Shown here: in pieces, positions 17,500 through 28,147 of the stretch
Position numbering within the stretch: position 1 is the stretch's first letter
Layout of the letters: every line of letters starts with the position of its first letter
Source: an unidentified eubacterium SCB49
Lineage (GTDB): Bacteria > Bacteroidota > Bacteroidia > Flavobacteriales > Flavobacteriaceae
Assembly: GCA_000170815.1 (NCBI GenBank)
Contig: ABCO01000001.1
Coordinates: 372,001 to 436,000 of the forward strand
Direction: 5' to 3'
DNA: 64,000 nt
Translations under genes and position numbers: made by a program
Notes under the pieces: model-generated
Databases searched by the model: none
What the model was told of the DNA's origin: nothing
The model's input: only the letters and a program-made list of their open reading frames with translations

Positions 17500-19260
17500 C
17501 TAGTCATCTTTTTTAGGAGAAAGCATTAAATTTAATTCATCTAACTGTTCTTTATCTAATGGAGCTGGTGCATCGATCATTACGTCACGACCACTGTTGT
17601 TTTTAGGAAAAGCAATAAAGTCTCTAATGGTTTCTTGCCCTCCAAGAATAGAAACAAGTCTGTCAAGTCCAAAAGCTAATCCTCCGTGTGGTGGTGCGCC
17701 ATACTCAAAGGCATCCATTAGAAAACCAAACTGAGCGCGTGCTTCTTCTTCACTAAAACCAAGATGTTTTAACATAATTGCTTGTGTTTCTTTATCGTGA
17801 ATACGAATAGAACCTCCACCAATTTCATTACCATTTAATACTAAATCGTAAGCGTTTGCTTTTACTTCTCCTGGCTTAGAATCTAGTAACTCTAATTGTC
17901 CTGGTTTTGGTGATGTAAAAGGGTGGTGCATGGCGTGATAATGTCCAGTTTCTTCATCAAGCTCTAAAAGTGGAAAATCTATTACCCATAATGGAGCAAA
18001 TACTTTAGGATCACGTAAACCTAACTCTGTAGCAAGGTGCATACGTAAAGCACTCATTTGAGCTCTTACTTTGTTGGTTTCTCCAGAAAGTACACATACA
18101 AGGTCACCTGCTTTTGCACCCGTAACTTCTGCCCATTTTGCAAGGTCGTCTTGGTCGTAAAATTTATCTACAGAAGATTTAAAAGAACCATCATCATTAC
18201 AACGGCTATAAATCATACCCATTGCTCCTACTTGTGGTCTCTTAACCCATTTTATAATGTTGTCTATTTCTTTACGTGTGTATTTATTTCCGCCAGGAAC
18301 AGCAATACCAACAACAAGCTCTGCACTGTTAAAAACGCCAAAGTCTTTATGTTGTGTCACTTCGTTAAGCTCGCCAAATTTCATGTCAAAACGAATATCT
18401 GGTTTGTCATTTCCGTAGAGACGCATAGCATCATCATACTGCATTCTAGGAAAATCACCGATCTCTACACCGTTAATTTCTTTTAGTAAATGGCGTGTTA
18501 AGCCTTCAAACATATTAAGGATGTCTTCTTGCTCTATAAAGGCCATCTCGCAGTCTATTTGCGTAAATTCTGGTTGACGGTCAGCTCTTAAGTCTTCATC
18601 TCTAAAACATTTTACAATCTGAAAATATTTGTCAAGACCACCTACCATTAGCAATTGCTTAAAGGTTTGTGGCGATTGCGGAAGGGCATAAAATTGACCT
18701 TCGTTCATACGAGAAGGTACTACAAAATCACGTGCTCCTTCTGGTGTAGATTTTATTAAATAAGGTGTTTCTACATCTACAAACCCTTCATTAGATAGGT
18801 AGTTGCGAACTGCCATAGAAACTTTGTGACGAAAAATAAGATTCTCTCTTACAGGATTACGACGGATATCGAGGTAACGATATTTCATACGTAAATCTTC
18901 TCCACCATCTGTATCATCTTCTATGGTAAATGGAGGTGTTAAAGATTCGTTTAAGACAGTTACTTCTTTTACTAAAATCTCAATATCTCCCGTAGGCATT
19001 TTTGGGTTTTTAGATTCACGCTCAATCACTTCACCAGTAACTTGAATCACAAATTCGCGACCTAGTTTTGAAGCTTTTTCCATCATCTCTTTTGGAGTGC
19101 GTTCTTCGTCAAAAACAAGTTGTGTGATACCATAGCGATCACGTAAATCTACCCATACGATAAACCCTTTATCGCGTGATTTTTGTACCCATCCTGCTAG
19201 TGTTACTTCTTGTCCTGCGTTGCTTGCTCGCAACTCGCCATTATTGTGTGTTCTGTACAT
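17500..19260 (-). CDS. aspS: Aspartyl-tRNA synthetase
   Basis: [75 protein letters not shown]. Confidence 0.97.
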   Translation of the reverse strand: MYRTHNNGELRASNAGQEVTLAGWVQKSRDKGFIVWVDLRDRYGITQLVFDEERTPKEMMEKASKLGREFVIQVTGEVIERESKNPKMPTGDIEILVKEVTVLNESLTPPFTIEDDTDGGEDLRMKYRYLDIRRNPVRENLIFRHKVSMAVRNYLSNEGFVDVETPYLIKSTPEGARDFVVPSRMNEGQFYALPQSPQTFKQLLMVGGLDKYFQIVKCFRDEDLRADRQPEFTQIDCEMAFIEQEDILNMFEGLTRHLLKEINGVEIGDFPRMQYDDAMRLYGNDKPDIRFDMKFGELNEVTQHKDFGVFNSAELVVGIAVPGGNKYTRKEIDNIIKWVKRPQVGAMGMIYSRCNDDGSFKSSVDKFYDQDDLAKWAEVTGAKAGDLVCVLSGETNKVRAQMSALRMHLATELGLRDPKVFAPLWVIDFPLLELDEETGHYHAMHHPFTSPKPGQLELLDSKPGEVKANAYDLVLNGNEIGGGSIRIHDKETQAIMLKHLGFSEEEARAQFGFLMDAFEYGAPPHGGLAFGLDRLVSILGGQETIRDFIAFPKNNSGRDVMIDAPAPLDKEQLDELNLMLSPKKDD

Positions 19261-19421
19261 GCCTATTCCTTTGAGAGCTAGAATCTTTTTGTAAGAGTCT
19301 TTTTGTATTAAAGTTAAGCTACAAAAATAAGAAGTTAATGTGGGTTGCTGAAATGTTAAGGAATTAAAGTTTGTTTATGTGAATTAAAGCGTAAGTTTAA
19401 TTTCAGAAATGTGCTTTAAAC

Positions 19422-19463
19422 AAACAATGCCTAGAACCGTTTTAAGTGTTCTAGGCATTGTTT
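19422..19463 (-). terminator. Terminator of the RND efflux operon
   Basis: Perfect 16-bp stem AAACAATGCCTAGAAC / GTTCTAGGCATTGTTT. Confidence 0.8.
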
Positions 19464-19491
19464 CAGTTTTGAATATTTCAGAAGTAATAAA

Positions 19492-22400
19492 TTATTCTCC
19501 TGCGTTTATAGCTTGACTAGCTGTGTTTGATTGTGGGTTGCGCCAGTCGTGTATTCTCATTTTGATAAGCATTGCAAAATAGAAGAGTACAGGCACTACA
19601 ATTAACGTTAAAAAAGTAGCTACAAATAAACCGTAAATAACGGTCCAGGCAAGAGGTCCCCAAAATATCACGTTATCACCACCCATGTATATGTTAGCAT
19701 CAAACTCGCTAAACAAAGAGAAGAAGTCAATGTTTAAACCTATTGCTAAGGGTATTAAACCAAGAATGGTTGTAATGGCCGTAAGTAATACAGGACGTAA
19801 ACGCGCTCTACCAGCTTCTGTAATACAGTCTAAGAGGTCTATTTTGTTCAAATAATCATCTTTACCTAAGTTTAGTTGGTTTTTCTTTCTGTCAATTAAT
19901 AGTTGTGCATAATCTAAAAGTACCACTCCGTTATTAACAACAATTCCGGCGAGTGATATAATACCCATCATTGTCATCATAATTACAAAGGCAGATCCTG
20001 AAATCACGATACCTCCAAATACTCCTATTAAACTTAAAAAGATAGCTATCATAATGATAGTAGGTTTTGATATAGAGTTAAATTGGAATATTAAAATCAA
20101 AAAGATAAGACCAAGTCCGCTAAAAAAGGCACCCATTAAAAAGGTCATTTGCTTATTTTGTTCTTCTATCTGTCCAGTGTAATCAATCTTGATGTTTGAA
20201 GGTATCCCATCAAAGTTGCGCATTTCGTTTTGAATCTGATTAACTACCACACCTGCATCTGTATATCCTGGTGATAATGCAGAGTAAACGGTTACAACAC
20301 GTTTTGTGTCTTTGTGTTTTATGGCACTAAAACCAGAGTTGTTTTTTAGTGATGCTACTGCAGAAATTGGAATTTCACGCAATTGCCCTTTGCTGTTTTT
20401 AAAGGTAATAGACTGGTTAAATAATGTATTTGCATTATAGCGACTCTCCTCGTTAAAACGAAGATAGATGTCATAATCTTCACCATCTTCTTTATAAACA
20501 CCTGCTTTAGTACCAAAAATTGAGTTACGGAGCTGCGTTCCTACTTGACCAACACTCACGCCTAGTTCACCTGCTTTTTGACGATCTACAAGCACTTGCA
20601 TTGCAGGTTTGTCTCTGTTTACGTCAATTTTTAACTCGTCAATTGCAGCAATACTTTTTGTGTTTATGTATTCTCGCATTGTTTCTGCGGCAGCAATAAG
20701 TTCATTATAATCATCGCCTTCTAGTTCAATGTTAATAGGAGAACCTGCTGGGGGTCCATTAGCATCTTTCTCAACAGATATTAATACTCCTGGGTATATA
20801 TCTGTTAATGCTTCTTGTACCTTTTGTCTTAATAATTCACTATCAGCTCCTTTTCTGTATTTGTACTCACGCATAGAGGCTGTTATTTTTCCTTTGTGAG
20901 GCATTTCTGCAGCACTACCACCATCTGTTTGTGGGTTTCCTGCTCCTTCACCTACTTGCGAAACTGCACTTTCTACTAAAAAGTTTCTGTCACCTTCCAT
21001 GTATTCAGGATTATTAATAACACTGTACACTTTTTCTTCAATCTCTTTAGTGATTGCATTTGTCTTTTCAATATCTGTTCCTTGAGGATATTCTAAGTAA
21101 ACAATAATCTGATTTGGCTTATTGTCTGGGAAAAATTCAATGCTTGTTCGCTGGCTAGATACAGAAGCTCCAAAACTAATAAAGGCAAGGATTAACAATA
21201 AAAAAGTTCCGATTACAATAAGGTAAGGGCGTTTCTTTTTAAAAGCAAAAGCTAAACTACGAGAATACATATTTTCTAGTTTTACTAGCATGTTGTTTTG
21301 AAACCAATTTGCTATTTTTCTAAGTAATAGTCTATATACCCATAACATTATGGCTACAAACACCATAAGCGCACCTAGACCGCTATATGGCCCTCCAAAA
21401 ATTGCGATAATGAGACCAAATCCAGCGACTATTGCCGAAATTTTAATGATGTTTTTTAGAGGCATATCTTTATCTTCTGTTGTCATAAATTGTGAAACCA
21501 ACACAGAGTTAAAGAAGATTGCTACTATTAAAGATGATCCTAAAACCACAGAAAGTGTGATAGGGAAATACTTCATGAATTGCCCCATTAAACCTGGCCA
21601 TAAACCTAATGGTACAAAAGCCGCTACTGTAGTTGCTGTAGATATAATAATAGGAAAAGCAATCTCGCTAATCCCTTTTTTTGCAGCTTCTACACGTGTC
21701 ATTCCTTCTTCGTCCATCAATCGGTACACGTTTTCTACAACAACAATACCGTTATCAACAAGCATCCCGAGTCCCATGATTAAACCAAACAAGATCATCG
21801 TGTTAAGCGTGTAGCCTAATAAGCTTAATATCATTAAAGACATAAACATAGACATTGGGATGGCAAACCCTACAAAAAGTGCATTTTTAAATCCTAAAAA
21901 GAACATTAATACGGTTACAACTAGTATGATTCCAAAAATGATGTTGTTTACTAAATCATCTACTTGCCCAATGGTTTTTGAAGATTGGTCATTTGTGATC
22001 GTAACTTTTAAGTCTTGCGGAAAATGATTCTCTTTTGCATTAGCAACAATAACTTCTATTTGCTCTGCAGCAGCGACCATGTTTTGACCCGAACGCTTTT
22101 TTACGTCTAGCATCACTACACGATGTCCATCTTCTCTTGCATAAGTAGTACGGTCTTTAGCTCTAAAAGTAACATCTGCTACATCTTTAAGGTAAACGTT
22201 TTTACCATCTTCAGATTTTACTACAAAATTTTCTAACATCGATGGGGTTTCAACCTCTCCAACAATACGGATGGTTCTTCGTTGCCCACTGGCAATAAAA
22301 TTACCCGCAGACATGGTTAAGTTTCCGTTAGTGATGGCAGTACTAATGTCTTGAAAAGTAACTTTAGAAGCCATCATTTTATAAATATCAACAGCAACCT

Positions 22401-22998
22401 CTACTTCTTTGTCTTGTACCCCTCTAATGTCAACTTTCTTTATTTCAGAGAGTGATTCAATTTCATCTTGTAAGTATTCACCAAATTCTTTTAATTGTAA
22501 TAATGTGTAATCTCCAGAAATATTAATATTCAGAATTGGCATTTCTTCAGAAAGTGATAATTCAAAAATATTCGGTTCTACTTTTGCGCCATTAAATGTA
22601 GGCCAGTCTTCACCAGAAGTCTCACTATCTACTTCGTCTTTTACTCTTTGTTTTGCGAGCTCAACAGACATGTCGTCATCAAACTCGACGATGATCATAG
22701 AATAATCTTCTTGTGAAGTTGAGGTGATTTCTACCACACCACTCACAGTTTTTAGCTTGTCTTCTAAGGGGTCTGTTAGTAGTTTTTCTATATCTTCTGC
22801 TGTGTTTCCAGGGTAAATAGAGCTGATGTATATTTTTGTTTCTCTAATTTCTGGAAAACTCTCACGCGGCATACTAAAATATGCAGATGCACCTAAAAAC
22901 AAGATCATTGCGATAAACACATAAATTGTGGTCTTGTTACTAATTGCCCATGAAGAGAGTTGAAACTCTTTTTCGTTATTGTTTTCTTGATTTTCCAT
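19492..22998 (-). CDS. RND efflux transporter permease (AcrB/MexB-like superfamily)
   Basis: 1168 aa; GNTAEDIEKLLTDPLEDKLKTVSGV, repeated TM blocks, GLIMGLGMLVDNGIVVVENV, TAITTILGLIPLAIG. Confidence 0.95.
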   Translation of the reverse strand: MENQENNNEKEFQLSSWAISNKTTIYVFIAMILFLGASAYFSMPRESFPEIRETKIYISSIYPGNTAEDIEKLLTDPLEDKLKTVSGVVEITSTSQEDYSMIIVEFDDDMSVELAKQRVKDEVDSETSGEDWPTFNGAKVEPNIFELSLSEEMPILNINISGDYTLLQLKEFGEYLQDEIESLSEIKKVDIRGVQDKEVEVAVDIYKMMASKVTFQDISTAITNGNLTMSAGNFIASGQRRTIRIVGEVETPSMLENFVVKSEDGKNVYLKDVADVTFRAKDRTTYAREDGHRVVMLDVKKRSGQNMVAAAEQIEVIVANAKENHFPQDLKVTITNDQSSKTIGQVDDLVNNIIFGIILVVTVLMFFLGFKNALFVGFAIPMSMFMSLMILSLLGYTLNTMILFGLIMGLGMLVDNGIVVVENVYRLMDEEGMTRVEAAKKGISEIAFPIIISTATTVAAFVPLGLWPGLMGQFMKYFPITLSVVLGSSLIVAIFFNSVLVSQFMTTEDKDMPLKNIIKISAIVAGFGLIIAIFGGPYSGLGALMVFVAIMLWVYRLLLRKIANWFQNNMLVKLENMYSRSLAFAFKKKRPYLIVIGTFLLLILAFISFGASVSSQRTSIEFFPDNKPNQIIVYLEYPQGTDIEKTNAITKEIEEKVYSVINNPEYMEGDRNFLVESAVSQVGEGAGNPQTDGGSAAEMPHKGKITASMREYKYRKGADSELLRQKVQEALTDIYPGVLISVEKDANGPPAGSPINIELEGDDYNELIAAAETMREYINTKSIAAIDELKIDVNRDKPAMQVLVDRQKAGELGVSVGQVGTQLRNSIFGTKAGVYKEDGEDYDIYLRFNEESRYNANTLFNQSITFKNSKGQLREIPISAVASLKNNSGFSAIKHKDTKRVVTVYSALSPGYTDAGVVVNQIQNEMRNFDGIPSNIKIDYTGQIEEQNKQMTFLMGAFFSGLGLIFLILIFQFNSISKPTIIMIAIFLSLIGVFGGIVISGSAFVIMMTMMGIISLAGIVVNNGVVLLDYAQLLIDRKKNQLNLGKDDYLNKIDLLDCITEAGRARLRPVLLTAITTILGLIPLAIGLNIDFFSLFSEFDANIYMGGDNVIFWGPLAWTVIYGLFVATFLTLIVVPVLFYFAMLIKMRIHDWRNPQSNTASQAINAGE

Positions 22999-23125
22999 CT
23001 ATAGTACCCGTCTGTATGGGTATCTTTTTAAGGTTATTTTTAATTTTCTCCTGGTGTTTGGAGTGTTTCTTCTTACTTCGGAAATATTAAAACATTAAAA
23101 TTTCGGATGTAAGTTTCTTATTTAA

Positions 23126-24289
23126 TTAATAAGAAATGATTTTAACGGTTTGACCGTCTTTCACACTACGTGCACCTTCCATAATAATTTCGTCACCAGC
23201 CTTAAGACCTTCTAAAATCTCTATATTGTCTCCTTGTGGTTTACCAGTAGTAACATACGCTCTTTTAGCTTTTGCTTTGTTGTCGTTTCTTTCAGTTAGT
23301 ACATAAACGTATTGTTCTCCTTCTGCATTTTCAGAGATAATACTTTGCGGTACTAATATTGCTTTTTCACTCGTGTAATCATTAACTTTTAAACGTGCTG
23401 TTAAGTTTGGTTTTATGCTTTTGTCTTTGTTTGGCACATCAATTTCTACACTAAATGTTCTGTTGTCTGGATTAATAAAGTCTCCAGTTTGTGTAATTTT
23501 TGCATCAACAGTTTTACCTAAAACAGGAAATAATACTTCTACAGATTTACCTTTAACTACACTAGTTAAATATGTTTCTGGGATATCTGCTTTTACATAC
23601 ATGTCATTAAGGCTTACGATACGTAAAACAGGTGTTTGCCCTGGAGAAACTACACTACCTTGTTCTGTAATCACATCGTCTATGGTTCCAGAAAAAGGAG
23701 CTTTTATGTTAGATTTCCCTAACTGTTGTTGCATTGAGTTAATTGCTTTTTGTTGTGCTTCATAACTAGATTTAGCTTGTAGCAACTGTATTTCGCTACC
23801 TATTTTTTGATCCCAAAGTCTTTGTTGACGTTCGTAAGTTGTCTTAGCTAGTTCTGCTTGTACTTGCATTTGAGCTAATTGTTGACTCATACCTCCATCA
23901 TCTACTTTGGCTAGTAGTTGTCCTTTGCTTACTGTTTGTCCTTCTGTGACATAAACTCTTTGGAGTATGCCCCCCATTTCTGGTGTAACAATTATATTTT
24001 GATCTGTCTCTACACTACCTTGTAATTCTAAATAGTGATTAAAAACAGTGTCTGTAGCTTTAAAAACAGTGATTAAAGGAGTGTTTTTTTCTGGATTTAA
24101 TTCTTCTAACTTCTTGTCTAGTTGACCTATTTGTGCCACAAGTTCTTGTTGTTGCGTTACTAGAGCGTCTTTTTTAGATTGTATTTTTTCTACATTATCA
24201 GTAGCTAAAATTGCTTCTAATGAGTTTTTCTCACCACCTCCGCAGGAAACGAGTAAAGAGATAGTTAGTATTGATAGTATATATTTCAT
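23126..24289 (-). CDS. RND efflux periplasmic adaptor (membrane fusion protein)
   Basis: Lipoprotein signal VSCGGG; biotinyl-lipoyl-like VTEGQTVSKGQLLAKVDDGG; KAPFSGTIDDVITEQGSVVSPGQ. Confidence 0.93.
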   Translation of the reverse strand: MKYILSILTISLLVSCGGGEKNSLEAILATDNVEKIQSKKDALVTQQQELVAQIGQLDKKLEELNPEKNTPLITVFKATDTVFNHYLELQGSVETDQNIIVTPEMGGILQRVYVTEGQTVSKGQLLAKVDDGGMSQQLAQMQVQAELAKTTYERQQRLWDQKIGSEIQLLQAKSSYEAQQKAINSMQQQLGKSNIKAPFSGTIDDVITEQGSVVSPGQTPVLRIVSLNDMYVKADIPETYLTSVVKGKSVEVLFPVLGKTVDAKITQTGDFINPDNRTFSVEIDVPNKDKSIKPNLTARLKVNDYTSEKAILVPQSIISENAEGEQYVYVLTERNDNKAKAKRAYVTTGKPQGDNIEILEGLKAGDEIIMEGARSVKDGQTVKIISY

Positions 24290-24333
24290 TGGTTCTATTG
24301 TTTTGTATTTAGGTGGATTAGGTTTTTTTATTT

Positions 24334-25707
24334 TTAGTTCTTTACAGTATCGCTTTCAATTCTTAACTGAGGAATATTTAAAACAGTTTCTATTTCAGCT
24401 TTAGCGTTTATCAAGTCTAACATGCTCTGGAAATATTGTTGTTGTGCAGTGTATAGCTGGGTTTGTGCTTGACGTAATTCAAAACTTGTGCTTAAACCTT
24501 CAGTAAATTTTATTTGGTTTTTACGTTCTATACGTTCTGAAAGTGCAATGTTTTGTTTTGAGTTTTCAAACTTTTCTATTGCAAATTGGTAGTTGCTTCT
24601 AGCTGTGTCTAGCTGAAGGTTAATTTGTTGAGTGGTCTCTTCAAGGTCTGTTTTTGCTTGGTCTAGTGCAATAGCTGCTTTTTGAGTACGTGCATTACGC
24701 ATCCCGCTACTAAAAATTGGTACACTTAGATTAATACCAAGAACAGAAGATTGGTACCAGCGCTGATCACCATTTAAAAATGTAAAACTGTTACTGTTAG
24801 CGGTAGTTCCGTAGTTAAGAAAAGCAGATAAACTTGGTAATGCTTTACTTTGTTCAAGTTTGACCTCTAACTCACGTTGTTCAGTAAGATTTTGGGCAAT
24901 TTTATAATCTACATTATCTTTTACATTAAGAGATTGATCCAGCAATTGTAAAGAGGTGTTTTGAAAAGCTAATCCATCTAGTGTGTCTGTATAGGTAACG
25001 TTAGCGTCTATCGAGATTCCTAATCCAATATTAAACATTTGTCTTGCAATACCAGCACTTCTTTTAGCATTACTTAATTGTGTTTCAATATCTAATAATG
25101 TGATCTCTAGTTGCTCAACACTTTCTTCTTCGGTAAGGCCGTTTTCAAATATTTGACGTGTTTCAAAAAGATTTTTTTCGAGATTTTTTTTGTTGCTTTC
25201 AAAAATGGCAACTAATTCGTCTGCTAATAATACACTACCGTAGGCGTTTATTACTCCTTTTCTAACTTCAAGATTTGTTTTTTCTGTTGCATTTTCTGAA
25301 AAACGTAAAAATGCTGAAGCTGCTTGTAGGCCTACTAAATATGAACCATCAAAAATTAATTGGTTTAATGTAGCTACGGCATTTGCACTTTGTTTTGTAC
25401 CAAAGGTAATTGGTGAAAATGTGCCAGGTTCGCCACCACTAAACTCTGCAGGGATTAATGTAACAGGTTGCTTTATGTTATTGTTATAAGAAACAGAACC
25501 GCTAACTTGTGGTAAACCAGAAGCTGTGGTTTCCCATTTTTGTTTTAGTGCTATTGCCATATCACGGCGTGCATTTATAGCGGTGTAGTTACTGTCTATA
25601 GCAAAAGCAATGGCCTCTTCAAGATTAAAAGAGTAGGTTTGTTTTTGTTGTGAATACCCTGTGAGAGCAACAAGAAACAGACTGATGCTTAAAAGTGATT
25701 TATACAT
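24334..25707 (-). CDS. TolC-family outer membrane efflux protein
   Basis: Signal peptide, two OEP-like halves, LGINLSVPIFSSGMRNARTQKAAIALDQAKTDLEE. Confidence 0.92.
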   Translation of the reverse strand: MYKSLLSISLFLVALTGYSQQKQTYSFNLEEAIAFAIDSNYTAINARRDMAIALKQKWETTASGLPQVSGSVSYNNNIKQPVTLIPAEFSGGEPGTFSPITFGTKQSANAVATLNQLIFDGSYLVGLQAASAFLRFSENATEKTNLEVRKGVINAYGSVLLADELVAIFESNKKNLEKNLFETRQIFENGLTEEESVEQLEITLLDIETQLSNAKRSAGIARQMFNIGLGISIDANVTYTDTLDGLAFQNTSLQLLDQSLNVKDNVDYKIAQNLTEQRELEVKLEQSKALPSLSAFLNYGTTANSNSFTFLNGDQRWYQSSVLGINLSVPIFSSGMRNARTQKAAIALDQAKTDLEETTQQINLQLDTARSNYQFAIEKFENSKQNIALSERIERKNQIKFTEGLSTSFELRQAQTQLYTAQQQYFQSMLDLINAKAEIETVLNIPQLRIESDTVKN

Positions 25708-25710
25708 TTT

Positions 25711-26313
25711 TTATTCGTTTGTTTTAATAAATTTATTTAATGTTTTTAGGCCTTTAGGTGTCACAATGCCTCTTAAATGGTATTCTAAATATTCTTCGTG
25801 AACTTGTGATTTTGGAAAATCTTGTGATGGGAAAAAAGTGTCGTTTTTAATTCCGTTAATACCTACAAAATAGATGCGCGATACAAAGTTGATGTCTAAG
25901 TTAGGACGATAAATACCTAGATTGATACCTCTTTTGAGATTGTTTAAAGTACAAGAAATCATTAATTCAAATTTTTTTTTGTGTAAATTATTTGAAATCG
26001 CAGGGTAGTATTTTTTTAATTGAAATAACGGAGATGATTTTTCGTCTTTTAAAATCTCCATTAAAAAATATTTAATCTCAAATATCTCTTCAATAGGGTC
26101 TTTTTCCAAACTGCAAATACTGTTAATGCCAGTATCTACAGTCTCAAACATGTATTTTGTTGTTTCTTTTACTAAAGAAGTTTTTGTTTTAAAATGGGCG
26201 TAAATCGTTTTTTTTGAAATTCCTATTTCCGAAGCAATATCATCCATGGTTACACTCTTAAAACCAAGTGTAATAAACATGTTTGATGCTTTTTGTATTA
26301 TTTTTTCTTTCAT
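25711..26313 (-). CDS. TetR/AcrR-family transcriptional regulator (probable local regulator of the efflux operon)
   Basis: N-terminal HTH: KASNMFITLGFKSVTMDDIASEIGISKKTIYAHFKTKTSLV; first gene of the tetR-tolC-mfp-rnd unit. Confidence 0.93.
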   Translation of the reverse strand: MKEKIIQKASNMFITLGFKSVTMDDIASEIGISKKTIYAHFKTKTSLVKETTKYMFETVDTGINSICSLEKDPIEEIFEIKYFLMEILKDEKSSPLFQLKKYYPAISNNLHKKKFELMISCTLNNLKRGINLGIYRPNLDINFVSRIYFVGINGIKNDTFFPSQDFPKSQVHEEYLEYHLRGIVTPKGLKTLNKFIKTNE

Positions 26314-26371
26314 TTCTTGCTCACTATAATGAGGCTAAGCCTCAAAAAGAAGTTTTTTGTTTTACAGTCGG

Positions 26372-26414
26372 CAAATATACACAAGGAAACTTTAAAAACA
26401 ATTTAAGTTTCCTT
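26372..26414 (-). promoter_or_regulatory. tetR-efflux operon promoter with overlapping TetR-type operator
   Basis: Minus: TTG-N19-TATATTTG promoter; inverted repeat AAGGAAACTT-N12-AAGTTTCCTT at 26383-26414 spanning the -33/-7 spacer. Confidence 0.7.
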
Positions 26415-26508
26415 AGTTTTTACAGTTATTTAACATTTTGTTACAGCTTCAGAAATATTAATTATTAGGTAAACTGTTTTGATTGTTATAATAATGAGTC
26501 TTAATTGC

Positions 26509-26516
26509 TATTTTTG
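26509..26516 (+). promoter_or_regulatory. -7 element for the polyprenyl synthase gene
   Basis: TATTTTTG, 16 nt before ATG 26532; a TTG lies 23 nt upstream. Confidence 0.45.
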
Positions 26517-26531
26517 CTTAAAATTTTTTTA

Positions 26532-27506
26532 ATGCACGATTTATCATCTTATAACGAGGCGCTCTCCAAAGGATTAGAGCAGGCTATTCCAGTAAACGAA
26601 CCAATAGGTTTATACGGTCCCGCTGCTTATATATTAGAATTAGGGGGTAAGCGATTACGTCCTGTTTTGACTTTAATGACAGCAGAATTTTTTGGTAGCA
26701 CTATAGAGAAGGCTATGAACGCTGCACTTGCGGTAGAGTTGTTTCATAATTTTTCTCTTATTCATGATGATATAATGGACGATGCTCCTTTGCGTCGCGG
26801 TAAAGTTACCGTTCATGAAAAGTGGGACCTTAATACGGGAATCCTTTCGGGTGATGCGATGCTAATTTTAGCATATCAGTTATTTGAAGGTTATGAAGCA
26901 GAAAAATTTCAGCAATTAGCTAAGTTGTTTAGTAAGACTGCGCTTGAAGTTTGTGAGGGGCAACAGTATGATGTAGATTTTGAAACTCGTGATGATGTCA
27001 CAATCCCAGAGTACATTAAGATGATTGATTTTAAAACTGCAGTATTAATAGGTGCAGCAATGAAAATGGGGGCAATTGTAGCAGAGGCTAGTGATGCTTG
27101 TAAAGATAATATATATGAGTTTGGTCGTAATCTTGGTATTGCTTTTCAGTTGCAGGATGATTATTTAGATGCATTTGGTGACCCAGAGACTTTTGGGAAA
27201 CAAATAGGGGGAGATATTATTGTAAATAAGAAAACGTTTTTATACCTCACTGCGCTTGAGAGATGTTCACCTTCAGAAAGAGAACAGTTGACCACATTAT
27301 TCTCACAATCTCCAGAAGATCCTTCAGAAAAAATAAAAATTGTAAAAGATCTATTTATTAGTACAGGGGCTGCTGAGGCAAGTATGATTAAGATGGAGAA
27401 GTACACGGCAAAAGCAAATGATTTTCTTGAGAAAATTGATTTTTCTGAAGATAAAAAAGAAGCTTTTAAAAGTTTTGGAGATTGGTTGTTAAAGCGAAAG
27501 GTTTAA
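26532..27506 (+). CDS. Polyprenyl (all-trans) diphosphate synthase
   Basis: GGKRLRPVLTLM; first Asp-rich DDIMDD; second DDYLD. ATG at 26532 preferred; TTG 26505 lies just upstream of/over a TATTTTTG -7 element. Confidence 0.92.
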   Translation: MHDLSSYNEALSKGLEQAIPVNEPIGLYGPAAYILELGGKRLRPVLTLMTAEFFGSTIEKAMNAALAVELFHNFSLIHDDIMDDAPLRRGKVTVHEKWDLNTGILSGDAMLILAYQLFEGYEAEKFQQLAKLFSKTALEVCEGQQYDVDFETRDDVTIPEYIKMIDFKTAVLIGAAMKMGAIVAEASDACKDNIYEFGRNLGIAFQLQDDYLDAFGDPETFGKQIGGDIIVNKKTFLYLTALERCSPSEREQLTTLFSQSPEDPSEKIKIVKDLFISTGAAEASMIKMEKYTAKANDFLEKIDFSEDKKEAFKSFGDWLLKRKV

Positions 27507-28033
27507 AAATAAACCCTAATAAAAGGTGCCCAAGCATCTGTATAAACGCTTTCGTTATCTTTAAAGAGTAAATTATAACGTAGTCCAATGGTTATGTTAT
27601 TAGCGCGATATCCAGCGCCAACAAAAAAAGCGGTGTTCCAAAAATCTTCGTCAAAATCACCTCCAGCACTTTTTATGGTTTGATTTACACGTAATTGTTC
27701 AAGTTCTGTAGATAATTGAATTTGAGGGATAGGATTAAACAGACCAATAATACTACCACCATAAAGTGAAGTCTTAAAAAAATCACTGCTTTGATAGCTA
27801 TATATAAGTGAAGGCCCGGCGCTAACGTAGTCGTTAAAGTTATAAATGGCACTAGGCGAAACAGAGGCACTGAAAATTCCATTTCCAAAATTAAGCCCAA
27901 AACCTCCACCAAAACTTACATTATCAATAAAGCGTCCTTGCGAATTTTCATTTTGAGAAAAAGAAAGTGTGGTTGTGATTAATGTTATGATTATGAAGAT
28001 TTTTTTGTGTAAAACAGTCGATTTTTGGTCCAT
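27503..28033 (-). CDS. Small outer-membrane beta-barrel-like protein, divergent from sucA
   Basis: Signal peptide, alternating amphipathic strands (FGGGFGLNFGNGIFSASVSPSAIYNF), C-terminal YF. Confidence 0.65.
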   Translation of the reverse strand: MDQKSTVLHKKIFIIITLITTTLSFSQNENSQGRFIDNVSFGGGFGLNFGNGIFSASVSPSAIYNFNDYVSAGPSLIYSYQSSDFFKTSLYGGSIIGLFNPIPQIQLSTELEQLRVNQTIKSAGGDFDEDFWNTAFFVGAGYRANNITIGLRYNLLFKDNESVYTDAWAPFIRVYF

Positions 28034-28101
28034 TTTGAATAAAATATGAAATTAGTGGCATAAATATACGATAACAAAGTGACTAGTTTTGGGATTTGTT
28101 G

Positions 28102-28109
28102 TATTTTTG
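28102..28109 (+). promoter_or_regulatory. -7 element for sucA
   Basis: TATTTTTG ~39 nt upstream of ATG 28148; no good -33 TTG. Confidence 0.35.
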
Positions 28110-28147
28110 TGTTGTTCTAATAAAACCGATACTTCTTTATTCCACTT

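Noticed and set aside
19422-19463. Perfect 16-bp inverted repeat as a regulatory or mobile-element end
   Set aside because: It lies just past the RND permease stop with a T-rich minus-strand tail and no flanking duplication or transposase; terminator is the simpler reading.
26505-26531. TTG start at 26505 for the polyprenyl synthase
   Set aside because: It places translation initiation ahead of the -7 box; ATG 26532 gives the expected N-terminus MHDLSSYNEALSKGLEQ.
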